Assembly (NCBI GenBank): GCA_964395765.1
Contig: CAYNCU010000074.1
Coordinates: forward strand, 1-17,769
DNA: 17,769 bases
Direction of reading: 5' to 3'
Source of the DNA: DATDPY01 sp964395765
GTDB taxonomy: Bacteria; Bacteroidota; Bacteroidia; Cytophagales; Cyclobacteriaceae
Every line of letters starts with the position of its first letter. Position 1 is the stretch's first letter. Below the pieces are notes generated by a model. It was not told the origin of the DNA, ran no database searches, and saw only the letters and a list, made by a program, of their open reading frames with translations. Position numbers and translations under genes: made by a program. This document shows, in pieces, positions 6,836 to 14,522 of this stretch.

Positions 6836-8239
6836 ATGAATGTAAGGGTAAAGTTCCTGGGCGGCGCTAAGAGTGTTTCGGGTTCCAGGTATCTGCTTGA
6901 GGTCGATGAACATAAAATACTTATCGATTGCGGGTTATTCCAGGGATTAAAAGAGCTACGGCTCCGCAACTGGGACGATTTCCCGGTGGCTGTTTCTGAA
7001 ATTGAAACGGTCCTTCTCACCCACGCCCATATTGATCATATCGGCTACCTTCCCAAGCTGGTCAAAGAAGGATTTCATGGGAATATATACTGTACCCAGC
7101 CCACAGAAGATCTGGTGAAAATCCTTCTCCTTGATTCCGCCAAGTTACAGGAAGAAGAAGCCTTGTTCGCCAGGAAAAAAGGATATTCAAAACATGCCGA
7201 ACCCAAGCCGCTTTACGATACCAGGGATGCAGAAGCGGTTTTTCCCCTGCTCAGGCCCGTTCCTTATAACCATCCGCTTGATATTAACAGTCGTATTAAG
7301 GTAAGATTCCACAATGCCGGCCATATATTAGGCGCATCCTCCATCGAAGTAATCCTGAACGGGAACAGCCAGGAAAAAAGGATTCTGTTTTCCGGCGATA
7401 TCGGGAGAATGGAAGACCCGATCCTTTATGCCCCGACTCTTTTCGAGCAGGCGGATATCATTTTTGTAGAATCCACCTATGGAGACCGGGACAACCCCCA
7501 GGGTGACCATAAAAAGGAATTATCAGAAACGATTAACCGTTCTCTTCAGCGGGGAGGCTGCCTGCTGATCCCTGCCTTCGCGGTTGGAAGGACACAACTC
7601 ATGCTCTATTTCATGAAGGAGCTGATCGAAGAAAAACTGATCCCGGATGTTTCCGTCTTTATCGACAGCCCCATGGCTTTCAGTGTGACCGGACTTTATA
7701 AGAAATACATTGAATTCCATAAACTGAAGGAGCACCATTTGGGATCCAATGATAATGCCGTATTCGATTACAAAAATATCCAATACCGGCAAAGCCAGGA
7801 GCAATCCATCCAGATCAATGATGTCAAGTCCAATGCCATCATCATATCCTCCAGCGGAATGTGTACCGGAGGTAGGATTTTACATCACCTCTATAACCGT
7901 TTACAGCGAAGCACGGATACGATATTGTTCGTCGGTTATCAGGCGGAAGGGACGCGCGGAAGACGGATTCTGGAAGGAGAGCCATCGGTAAGGATCTTCG
8001 GTCTCGACGTTCCGGTAAAATGCAGCGTTGAAAAACTGGAAGGGTATTCTGCCCATGCCGATCGCGAGGAATTGCTCCGGTGGCTGTCGGCATTCCGTTC
8101 TTCCCCCAAACAGGTGTTTGTTGTTCATGGAGAAAAGCAGAGTGCCACAAAATTTGCTGAAACAATAAAGGAAAAATTCAACTGGAACGTGGAAGTCCCG
8201 GACTACCTCGAAACCAGGGAACTTTTCCGCGGAATATAA
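6836..8239 (+). CDS. Beta-CASP metallo-beta-lactamase-fold RNA nuclease (CPSF73-like)
   Basis: A 467-residue zinc-dependent nuclease of the MBL/beta-CASP family, of the same type as archaeal/bacterial CPSF73-like proteins such as Thermus TTHA0252; expected to cut or trim RNA in the cytoplasm. Motif 1 D31 is in LIDCGLFQG. Motif 2 is THAHIDHIGYLPKL with H63, H65, D67 and H68. Motif 3 is H163 in NAGHILGAS. Motif 4 is D188 in FSGDIGR. The beta-CASP cap follows from VESTYGDR to about residue 390. The C-terminal RNA-metallohydrolase part shows GYSAHADREEL (H407) and VVHGEK (H431), completing the metal site. All catalytic residues are present. It lies 9 nt upstream of a GntP permease and is probably co-transcribed with it, though no functional link is obvious. 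Confidence 0.93.
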   Translation: MNVRVKFLGGAKSVSGSRYLLEVDEHKILIDCGLFQGLKELRLRNWDDFPVAVSEIETVLLTHAHIDHIGYLPKLVKEGFHGNIYCTQPTEDLVKILLLDSAKLQEEEALFARKKGYSKHAEPKPLYDTRDAEAVFPLLRPVPYNHPLDINSRIKVRFHNAGHILGASSIEVILNGNSQEKRILFSGDIGRMEDPILYAPTLFEQADIIFVESTYGDRDNPQGDHKKELSETINRSLQRGGCLLIPAFAVGRTQLMLYFMKELIEEKLIPDVSVFIDSPMAFSVTGLYKKYIEFHKLKEHHLGSNDNAVFDYKNIQYRQSQEQSIQINDVKSNAIIISSSGMCTGGRILHHLYNRLQRSTDTILFVGYQAEGTRGRRILEGEPSVRIFGLDVPVKCSVEKLEGYSAHADREELLRWLSAFRSSPKQVFVVHGEKQSATKFAETIKEKFNWNVEVPDYLETRELFRGI

Positions 8240-8248
8240 CCCATTAAA

Positions 8249-9610
8249 ATGTCAGTTACCCACCTACTTGTCATTACCGTACTATCGATCGCGTTTCTGC
8301 TGCTTTTAGTTCTGCGTTTTAAAATTCATGCCTTTCTGGCACTGATCATGGTCAGTATCCTGGTTGGGATCGCCTCCGGCCTGAACCTTGAAAAAATTCT
8401 GAACAGTGTACAGGAAGGCATGGCAAGCACACTGGGTTATATTGCCGTGGTAGTGGGACTTGGGGCCATTTTCGGGGAAATCCTGCAGGTTACAGGGGGT
8501 GTGGAATCCCTGGCGAAAGCCATGCTTGGTTTTTTCGGCGAGAAAAGGACTTCCTGGGCCCTGATGGTGACAGGATTCCTGGTAGCGATCCCGGTTTTCT
8601 TCGATGTCGGCTTTATCATCCTGGTTCCAATGGTATTTGCCCTGGCAAGGAAAACAAAACGGTCGGTTTTATTTTATGTAATCCCCATGCTGGCCGGCCT
8701 GGCGGTAACCCATGCCTTTGTACCCCCTACGCCCGGACCCATTGCGGTCGCACAAATCATCAACGTTCCTTTGGGCTGGGTGATTGGATTTGGTATACTA
8801 ATCGGTTTGCCAACGGCGATCATTGCCGGACCGATATACGGAAAATACATCAGCAACAAGATTTATATTCCCCCCCCTGACATTGAAAATGAAATTAAGG
8901 AGGTCAATATATCCGGGCCCCAGATTAATTTATCTTATAAATGGGTATTGTTCCTGATCGGATTGCCTTTAATTTTAATCCTATTGAGATCGGTCCTCGA
9001 CCTGGGTGAAAAATCAAAATGGTTTGAGCCGACCTGGCTTACAGATGCAGGCAAGTTCCTGGGTCATCCTTTTGTAGCGTTGCTACTGGCTACCCTGTTT
9101 GCGGGTTATATTCTTGGAATCCGCCACGGTTTAAAGCCGAATCAATTAATGAAAATTTCAAACGCCGCCTTATCTCCTGCCGGGCTGATCATTTTAATTA
9201 CCGGTGCCGGAGGTGTATTTAAGCAGGTACTGGTAGATAGTGGAGTAGGAGTTGCTCTTGCTAAGATATTAACCACCTATAGTATTTCTCCCATCGTGCT
9301 TGCCTTCATTTTAGCCGCTATTATCAGAATAACCCAGGGATCGGCGACCGTGGCTATGATCACGTCTGCAGGGATGATCGCCCCCGTTCTTAGCGTTATG
9401 AATGTAGATGATCTTCACAAGACCCTCATTGTCCTCGCGATTGCTTCCGGTTCCACCATCCTTTCCCATGTGAATGATTCGGGGTTCTGGCTGATCGGAA
9501 AATACCTGAATATGAATGAGAATCAAACCCTGCGATCGTGGTCGGTAATGGAAACCGTTATATCCGTTTCTTCCTTCATCCTGATCCTGATCGTGGCAGC
9601 CCTTGTCTAG
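8249..9610 (+). CDS. GntP-family gluconate/sugar-acid:H+ symporter
   Basis: A 453-residue inner-membrane permease of the gluconate permease (GntP) family, with about 12-14 hydrophobic helices spread along its whole length. Family hallmarks are visible: the early LKFKIHAF-like segment after TM1, IPVFFDVGFIILVPMVF (compare 'IPLFFDVGFVLLIPLV'), and THAFVPPTPGPIAVA, corresponding to the conserved proline-rich loop. Later, AAIIRITQGSATVAMITSAGM and HVNDSGFWL are also typical. Members carry gluconate, idonate, D-serine, glycerate or related acids with protons; which one applies here cannot be told. No kinase or dehydratase for such acids is adjacent. The start is 9 nt after the nuclease stop, so the two genes are probably one operon. 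Confidence 0.93.
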   Translation: MSVTHLLVITVLSIAFLLLLVLRFKIHAFLALIMVSILVGIASGLNLEKILNSVQEGMASTLGYIAVVVGLGAIFGEILQVTGGVESLAKAMLGFFGEKRTSWALMVTGFLVAIPVFFDVGFIILVPMVFALARKTKRSVLFYVIPMLAGLAVTHAFVPPTPGPIAVAQIINVPLGWVIGFGILIGLPTAIIAGPIYGKYISNKIYIPPPDIENEIKEVNISGPQINLSYKWVLFLIGLPLILILLRSVLDLGEKSKWFEPTWLTDAGKFLGHPFVALLLATLFAGYILGIRHGLKPNQLMKISNAALSPAGLIILITGAGGVFKQVLVDSGVGVALAKILTTYSISPIVLAFILAAIIRITQGSATVAMITSAGMIAPVLSVMNVDDLHKTLIVLAIASGSTILSHVNDSGFWLIGKYLNMNENQTLRSWSVMETVISVSSFILILIVAALV

Positions 9611-9928
9611 AAAACCCGGTCATTAAATAAATTTTAGAAATTAATTGAAGGATTTTATTACAATCCCATGCTTGCTAAAAGAGGACATCTCGCCAGTGGT
9701 GGTAAAGTTAATTTAATAAATAAACCTATATTGAAACATTCACGCACTGCACAAGAGGTAAAGACTGTTGAATGTTATACTATTCGTTTAAAAGATTCAA
9801 TATTCGATAAGAATTATCGGATCTTTAAATTCATTCAATATTCCTGTATAAGTGCCTTTTTTTATTATTAATTTTCCACAAGAATCAGGATGTAAAAACA
9901 GCATTTTGTAACTATAACTTTTAGAGGG
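9611..9928. other. AT-rich intergenic region with a direct repeat and nested hairpin
   Basis: A 318-bp gap between the GntP gene and the glucanotransferase. Its right half contains ATTCAATATTC twice (9795-9805 and 9833-9843). Between and around them lie CGATAA/TTATCG arms (9805-9810 and 9814-9819) inside an outer AAAGAT/ATCTTT pair (9791-9796 and 9821-9826). This could be a terminator-like structure for the upstream operon or an operator for the glucanotransferase. A 67-codon frame at 9668-9871 overlaps it, but has AT-rich, unconvincing codon use and is not called. Confidence 0.4.
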
Positions 9929-12667
9929 ATGAATTTTCAGATAGAATTCAGCATAGAATATTTTACCCAGTGGGGACAAAATCTGTATATCAGCGGAAAT
10001 TGCAGGGAATTGGGCCAGGGACGTCCGGGATCAGCAGTTAAAATGAATTGCCTGATAAACGGCTCCTGGACATTGACGATTAAATTTTCTAAAAAACCTG
10101 AAAATAACATCCGTTACAGGTATTTCCTGATTGATGAAAACAATGGAAGCCAGTTTCCCGAATGGGGAGAAGCGCGGAAGCTGGACCTATCGGAAGTACA
10201 GCATTCCCATGTATTTATCAGGGATTTCTGGAGGCCCCATAAAAACTTTGAAAACGTTTTTTTTACCTCCGCTTTTACGCGGAACCTGATGCACAGGAAT
10301 GGAAAGAAATCCGGGGAAGTCCAACAAAAATTTTTCAACTACCGTTTTCAGCTTTACGCACCGAGGAACAGCAAGGATCTTTATTTCTGCCTCTGCGGAA
10401 GTGATCCGGGATTGGGAAAATGGGATGTTGAAAAGGCAATCGTGATGGATGACAGCGAGTACCCTTTATGGAAGGCTGACGTCCTGCTGGAAAGCGATGC
10501 TGGTAGGGTGGAATTTAAATACGGGATCTACGATAAGGAAGAAAATAAACTAATATCCTGGGAAAACGGTGAGAACCGAGTTATCGATAATGAACAATCC
10601 TTATTTGATAATTACCTGACCATCCGTACGGACCAGAATTACCGGTATGCACAGGGACGCTGGAATGGCTCCGGAATTGCCGTTCCTGTTTTTGCCGTAC
10701 GCAGCCGGAATTCCTGGGGCGTCGGTGAATTCAGGGACTTGAAGTTATTGATCGACTGGGCTGTAAAGACGGGAATGAAAATAGTCCAGATCCTTCCGGT
10801 TAATGATACGATTGCTTCACATACCTGGATGGATTCCTATCCCTATGCTGCCATTTCCGTTTATGCTCTGCACCCTTTGTACCTTCACTGCCCTGAAATC
10901 GGGGAGCTTGAATCCCCCGAAGAGATGGAGGAATTCAGGAAAAAAGGATCCGATCTCAACCAGTACCCCGAGGTCGATTACCTTGAAGTAATGAAGTTGA
11001 AATCAAAGTTTTATAAAAAAATATATGACCAGAACCGGGTTGAATTTCTGAGCGATCCTGAATTCAAGGCATTTTTCGAAGCCAATAAACATTGGCTGAT
11101 CCCATACGCCGCTTTTTCCTGCCTGAGAGATCGTTTCGGCACCTCCGATTTCAGCCAATGGGGTCAGTATGCTCAATATGATGCACAGGAAATCGCAAAA
11201 CTGGTTCGACCCGGAGGTCAGGATTTTGACGATGTAGCCGTTCATTATTTTATACAGTATCATCTTCATATCCAGTTATCGGAAATTGCTGCCTATGCCA
11301 GAAAGAAGGGAGTGATATTCAAGGGGGATATTCCCATCGGTATTTTCAGGAATAGTGTGGACGCCTGGATCAATCCTCATTTATACCACATGGATAAACA
11401 GGCCGGTGCACCTCCCGATGCCTATTCCATTTCCGGTCAGAACTGGAAATTTCCAACCTATAACTGGCAAGAAATGGCCAAGGATAATTACTCCTGGTGG
11501 AGAAGCAGGCTTACCCATATGGCACGTTACTTCGATGCCTACCGGCTGGATCACATCCTCGGATTTTTCAGGATCTGGGAGATCCCGCTGGATTCAGTGG
11601 AAGGCCTGATGGGCAAATTTAACCCGGCCATTCCCATGTATCGACATGAACTGGAATCACGCGGACTGTATTTCGATTATGAACGTTTCTGCCGGCCCTA
11701 TATCCGGGAATATATGCTGGATGAGATTTTCGGGGAATATAAACAGGAGGTGAAAGAAAAACACCTGGAAAATACAGGAGGGGATCGTTACAGGATCAAA
11801 GAAGATTCCGATACACAAAAAAAGATCGAAGAAATCTATTCCATTTCGGCGGATGAGGATGCTGATACAATCCGGAAAAAGGAAAAAATAAAATTCGGAA
11901 TGTTCCAGCTAATCGGAAATATATTATTCTTTGAGGAGCCGGGTTCGAACGGTAATGCTTTTCATCCCAAAATTGCCTTTCACCAGACATTTTCGTACCG
12001 GGAACTGGATGGGAATACGAAGAATATATTAAACGACATTTATACCCATTATTTCTATCACCGGCAGGAAGATTACTGGCGGGAACAGGCCATGGTAAAG
12101 CTGCCTGCCATCCTCAGCGCCAGTAATATGTTTGTCTGCGGGGAGGACCTCGGTATGGTGCCTGACTGCGTGCCCGGGGTGATGGAGGACCTGAATATTC
12201 TCCGGCTTTATATCCAGCGAATGCCTAAAATGAGCGGCGTTGAATTCGGTCATCCGTCCAATGCGCCGTATTTGTCGGTAAGTAGTCCATCCTGTCATGA
12301 CATGTCGACCATTCGCGGGTGGTGGGAAGAAGATTATTACCGTTCCCAGCGGTATTATAACCAGATCCTCGGACACCACGGCGAAGCTCCCGCAAAGTGC
12401 GAATCGTGGATTGCCGAAGAAATTGTTTTGCAACACCTGTATTCACCTTCCATGTGGTCCATCTTTCCTATCCAGGATCTTTTTGCCATGGATAATTCCC
12501 TGCGAAGGAAAAAAGTGAATGAAGAAAGGATCAACGATCCCAGTAATCCCAGGAACCTGTGGAAATACAGGATGCATATATACCTGGAAGACCTAATTAA
12601 CAATGAGAATTTCAATAACAGGTTACTGGATATGGTATTGGTTTCGGGAAGGAAGAATAGTATTTAG
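9929..12667 (+). CDS. malQ: 4-alpha-glucanotransferase, GH77, DPE2-like with two CBM20 domains
   Basis: A 912-residue enzyme that moves alpha-1,4-glucan segments between maltooligosaccharides, glycogen or starch and glucose. Two starch-binding CBM20 domains come first (about residues 1-95 and 136-230; the second has YFCLCGSDPGLGKWD). The GH77 domain starts near residue 250 (VPVFAVRSRNSWGVGEF). Catalytic residues are visible: nucleophile D541 in YRLDHILGFFR, acid/base E739 in CGEDLGM, and D791 in SCHDMSTIRGWW. Residues roughly 588-672 form a charged insert between the nucleophile and acid/base regions, as in plant DPE2. Double CBM20 plus the insert separates this from short bacterial MalQ (about 500 aa), and such forms are well known in Bacteroidota. 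There is no signal peptide, so it is cytoplasmic. AGAGGG lies just before the start. No other maltose genes adjoin it. Confidence 0.94.
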   Translation: MNFQIEFSIEYFTQWGQNLYISGNCRELGQGRPGSAVKMNCLINGSWTLTIKFSKKPENNIRYRYFLIDENNGSQFPEWGEARKLDLSEVQHSHVFIRDFWRPHKNFENVFFTSAFTRNLMHRNGKKSGEVQQKFFNYRFQLYAPRNSKDLYFCLCGSDPGLGKWDVEKAIVMDDSEYPLWKADVLLESDAGRVEFKYGIYDKEENKLISWENGENRVIDNEQSLFDNYLTIRTDQNYRYAQGRWNGSGIAVPVFAVRSRNSWGVGEFRDLKLLIDWAVKTGMKIVQILPVNDTIASHTWMDSYPYAAISVYALHPLYLHCPEIGELESPEEMEEFRKKGSDLNQYPEVDYLEVMKLKSKFYKKIYDQNRVEFLSDPEFKAFFEANKHWLIPYAAFSCLRDRFGTSDFSQWGQYAQYDAQEIAKLVRPGGQDFDDVAVHYFIQYHLHIQLSEIAAYARKKGVIFKGDIPIGIFRNSVDAWINPHLYHMDKQAGAPPDAYSISGQNWKFPTYNWQEMAKDNYSWWRSRLTHMARYFDAYRLDHILGFFRIWEIPLDSVEGLMGKFNPAIPMYRHELESRGLYFDYERFCRPYIREYMLDEIFGEYKQEVKEKHLENTGGDRYRIKEDSDTQKKIEEIYSISADEDADTIRKKEKIKFGMFQLIGNILFFEEPGSNGNAFHPKIAFHQTFSYRELDGNTKNILNDIYTHYFYHRQEDYWREQAMVKLPAILSASNMFVCGEDLGMVPDCVPGVMEDLNILRLYIQRMPKMSGVEFGHPSNAPYLSVSSPSCHDMSTIRGWWEEDYYRSQRYYNQILGHHGEAPAKCESWIAEEIVLQHLYSPSMWSIFPIQDLFAMDNSLRRKKVNEERINDPSNPRNLWKYRMHIYLEDLINNENFNNRLLDMVLVSGRKNSI

Positions 12668-12670
12668 CGC

Positions 12671-12698
12671 AAAGCTCAATGCTCAAAGTTGAAAGCCG
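12671..12698. repeat. Four imperfect heptad repeats (AAAGCTC-like)
   Basis: Starting 4 bp after the glucanotransferase stop, four 7-bp units follow head to tail: AAAGCTC, AATGCTC, AAAGTTG, AAAGCCG. The last two units and the nearby AACGAG (12705-12710) match sequence directly after the mutS stop (4318-4343). Short tandem heptads of this style occur in intergenic DNA of several bacterial groups. The role is unknown. Confidence 0.5.
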
Positions 12699-12750
12699 GG
12701 CTATAACGAGCTACCCATAATTCGCCCCTACACGACTTAATTTTCATCAG

Positions 12751-12766
12751 ACAAGGTCAACCTTGT
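12751..12766. repeat. Perfect 7+7 bp palindrome between convergent genes
   Basis: ACAAGGT-CA-ACCTTGT lies between the stops of the convergent glucanotransferase (12667) and GNAT (12784) genes, 17 bp from the latter. As RNA it could fold on either strand, though the two-base centre forces a larger loop and a 5-bp stem. A bidirectional terminator or a protein-binding site are both possible. No U-tract follows on either strand. Confidence 0.4.
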
Positions 12767-12783
12767 GAAATGCTGACGAAGGA

Positions 12784-13320
12784 TTACGAATTCCACTGAT
12801 TTTTAAACAGGGTATATTCAAAAAAAGGAGCACCGCTATTTTGGTTTTCAGGAAAATATTCCCTGGTTTTTTTTACCCCAAGTTTACTGAGGGCTACCTG
12901 CGATCGTATGTTTTTTGATCCTATTTCAAAAATAATCTTATCAACAAATTTAAAAGCATAATCAAGCATGAGCTTTTTTACCGACCGGTTGTATTCTCCA
13001 CCCCAGTATTTCCGGGCGAGAAATGTGTATCCGATATAAACACAGTTTCGAATTGGATCATATTTATAGAATCTTGTTGAGCCGATAATCCGGTCATTCC
13101 CTTTTTCCTTGATAGTGAAAGCCGACTTACATTCCAATCCATTTTGAAAAAACGCCCTGAAAATTTCTTCCTTGTACCGGTCAGAAGAAGGATGTTGTTC
13201 CCAGATCATCGGATCAGAGGCAACGGAATACAATTCCGTAAAATCCTCTTCATGTATCGGGTATAGTTTTACCAATTCATTTTCAAGATTATCTGGTTGC
13301 CAGTTTATTGGTTTATTCAT
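12784..13320 (-). CDS. GNAT-family N-acetyltransferase (RimJ/RimL-like)
   Basis: A 178-residue acetyltransferase of the Acetyltransf_3 type, which transfers acetyl from acetyl-CoA to an amine on a protein N-terminus or small molecule. The fold order is typical: an N-terminal LYPIHEEDFTELYSVASDP segment, strand-rich IIGSTRFYKYDPIRNCVYIGYTF (78-100), then the acetyl-CoA pyrophosphate loop RKYWGGEYNRSVKKLML (103-119), and a C-terminal IGSKNIRSQVALSKLGVKKT segment that matches the family's 'N..S..L.KLGF' element. The P-loop has YWGGEYN where many members have G-x-G-x-[GA], as is common in this subfamily. The substrate cannot be predicted. It stands alone, with a 279-bp gap upstream on its own strand and a convergent neighbour downstream. 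Confidence 0.85.
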   Translation of the reverse strand: MNKPINWQPDNLENELVKLYPIHEEDFTELYSVASDPMIWEQHPSSDRYKEEIFRAFFQNGLECKSAFTIKEKGNDRIIGSTRFYKYDPIRNCVYIGYTFLARKYWGGEYNRSVKKLMLDYAFKFVDKIIFEIGSKNIRSQVALSKLGVKKTREYFPENQNSGAPFFEYTLFKNQWNS

Positions 13321-13408
13321 TTTGGAAAATTAATTTCTTATTATATTCTTATGAAGTAAATAATTCATAAAATTTTTATTGGTGTATTCATTTTGCTGTG
13401 ATATAATT

Positions 13409-13453
13409 CCCCTGAGCTCTGCTCCGGAAATCCGGGTCCGGGCTTGCCAGGGG
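13409..13453. repeat. GC-rich nested hairpin element in AT-rich spacer
   Basis: CCCCTG (13409-13414) pairs with CAGGGG (13448-13453), AGC (13415-13417) with GCT (13442-13444), and inside lies CCGG-AAAT-CCGG (13424-13435). The element is far richer in GC than the flanking spacer (13321-13599), where I see no supported gene; a 69-codon minus-strand frame (13365-13574) crosses it but does not look coding. It may be a dispersed palindromic repeat or a remnant of one; terminator action for the downstream-facing LbH gene (minus strand) is also conceivable. Confidence 0.45.
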
Positions 13454-13599
13454 ATAAATACCTTTTATTACTTAATTTTTGGTTGAAAATATTTCCCTTC
13501 TTTATAAGTCTATTGTAAAAACCCTGATGAGAAGGAATGGAATCATCCAATTTGTACCTAAGACACATAAACATTCTGCCGAAAAAGAGCGCTGGATTT

Positions 13600-14379
13600 T
13601 TAATTCCCGAATTTCCTTCCGGCTGGTATTCTTGATTTAGGCAGGATCACCTCATGGGGCCCGATCGCGGCGCCTTCTCCAATTTCAACATCTCCCATAA
13701 TGGTGGCTTTTAACCCTACGGTTACTCCATCGTGTATTTTAACCCTGTCGAGAATAATATATCCTTTGGAAACATAATGTGCAATGATGGTCGCGGATCC
13801 GCCAATAGTTACCCTTTCGCCAATCTCGATCAGGCTCGGATCGGATATATTGGTCGTATTAATATGAGAATGTTTTCCGATCTTCATTCCCATCAGACGG
13901 TAGAACAACAGATTCAATGGAGTGGGCGTTAAAAATTCAAGGAAAGTATATCGAACAATATACGTAAGGGCATTGTGAAAATACCACGGCACCGAAGCCA
14001 GCGAAAATAGGCCGCCCCGAAAAGGTTTTACTCTGAACGGAAGGATAAAATTGACAAGGGGAGTCATAAAAATCAGGCAAAGCCCGTAAAGAAAATAACC
14101 AAAGATTAAACCGACACCGGTGGCTGCATAATGAAGAAACCGGCCCCATTGCATGGAATTATCTGAAAAATAAAAAAAAGTATATATACCGGGAATTGTA
14201 CTGATTCCCATGGTCAGGATGCACACTGAATACAGGGGCACAAGAGCGATCAGATAGACGGCTGTCCTGAACCGCCGTAACACGGTTTCAAAAAATCCCG
14301 GCAGTCCTTTTTTATCCGATGTTCCGGAATAAACATCTTCCCTGTTATTTTCATCAATAGTTTCCCGGGGATCACTCAT
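13600..14379 (-). CDS. Membrane-anchored left-handed beta-helix protein, Pls/PosA terminal-domain-like
   Basis: A 259-residue protein with a polar N-terminus (1-36), hydrophobic segments at about 39-71 and 84-113 plus a weaker one near 128-150, then a hexapeptide-repeat (LbH) domain from about 163 to the end. The LbH part runs LMGMKIGKHSHI, SLIEIGERVTIGGSATI, DRVKIHDGVTVGLKATIMG, DVEIGEGAAIGPHEVILP. The pattern of membrane helices followed by 'RLxGxKIG...T....D..LIEIG' resembles the C-terminal domain of Pls/PosA-type non-ribosomal peptide synthetases, here without adenylation and carrier domains. H201 lies where that family and many LbH acyltransferases have a conserved histidine. An acyl-group transfer at the inner membrane is inferred; the substrate is unknown. 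It is transcribed separately from ppdK, whose terminator precedes it. Confidence 0.7.
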   Translation of the reverse strand: MSDPRETIDENNREDVYSGTSDKKGLPGFFETVLRRFRTAVYLIALVPLYSVCILTMGISTIPGIYTFFYFSDNSMQWGRFLHYAATGVGLIFGYFLYGLCLIFMTPLVNFILPFRVKPFRGGLFSLASVPWYFHNALTYIVRYTFLEFLTPTPLNLLFYRLMGMKIGKHSHINTTNISDPSLIEIGERVTIGGSATIIAHYVSKGYIILDRVKIHDGVTVGLKATIMGDVEIGEGAAIGPHEVILPKSRIPAGRKFGN

Positions 14380-14398
14380 TTGGCATCATAATATATTT

Positions 14399-14429
14399 CA
14401 AAATTTCCCTGCATTTTGTTCCTGTCAAT
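14399..14429 (-). promoter_or_regulatory. Candidate promoter for the LbH membrane protein
   Basis: Read on the minus strand, ATTG (14429-14426) and AAATTTTG (14406-14399) are separated by exactly 19 bp, matching the Bacteroidota -33 TTTG and -7 TAnnTTTG elements with one mismatch in each. Transcription would begin near 14392, about a dozen bases before the ATG at 14379. It lies downstream of the ppdK terminator, as expected for an independent transcription unit. Confidence 0.4.
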
Positions 14430-14470
14430 TAATCCTGAATCTATAAGATTAAATGAAAAAATAAAAATAA

Positions 14471-14500
14471 AAAAGCCACCCCGGAGCCGGGGAGGCTTTT
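14471..14500 (-). terminator. Intrinsic terminator of ppdK
   Basis: AAAAGCC (14471-14477) and GGCTTTT (14494-14500) enclose CCCCGG (14479-14484) and CCGGGG (14487-14492), with a single A on each side between the inner and outer stems and an AG loop centre. On the minus strand the hairpin is followed by a long T-rich run (14474 down to 14456). It lies 22 bp after the ppdK stop and is the clearest terminator in the window. Confidence 0.92.
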
Positions 14501-14522
14501 AAAGTCGTTACAACTTCTATAA

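Noticed and set aside
9668..9871. 67-codon plus-strand reading frame between the GntP and glucanotransferase genes
   Set aside because: AT-rich codon use unlike neighbours, no recognisable domain, and it overlaps repeats and a hairpin; more likely spacer.
13365..13574. 69-codon minus-strand reading frame between the GNAT and LbH genes
   Set aside because: It crosses the GC-rich nested palindrome, and its composition changes abruptly there; no domain seen, so treated as chance frame over a repeat.
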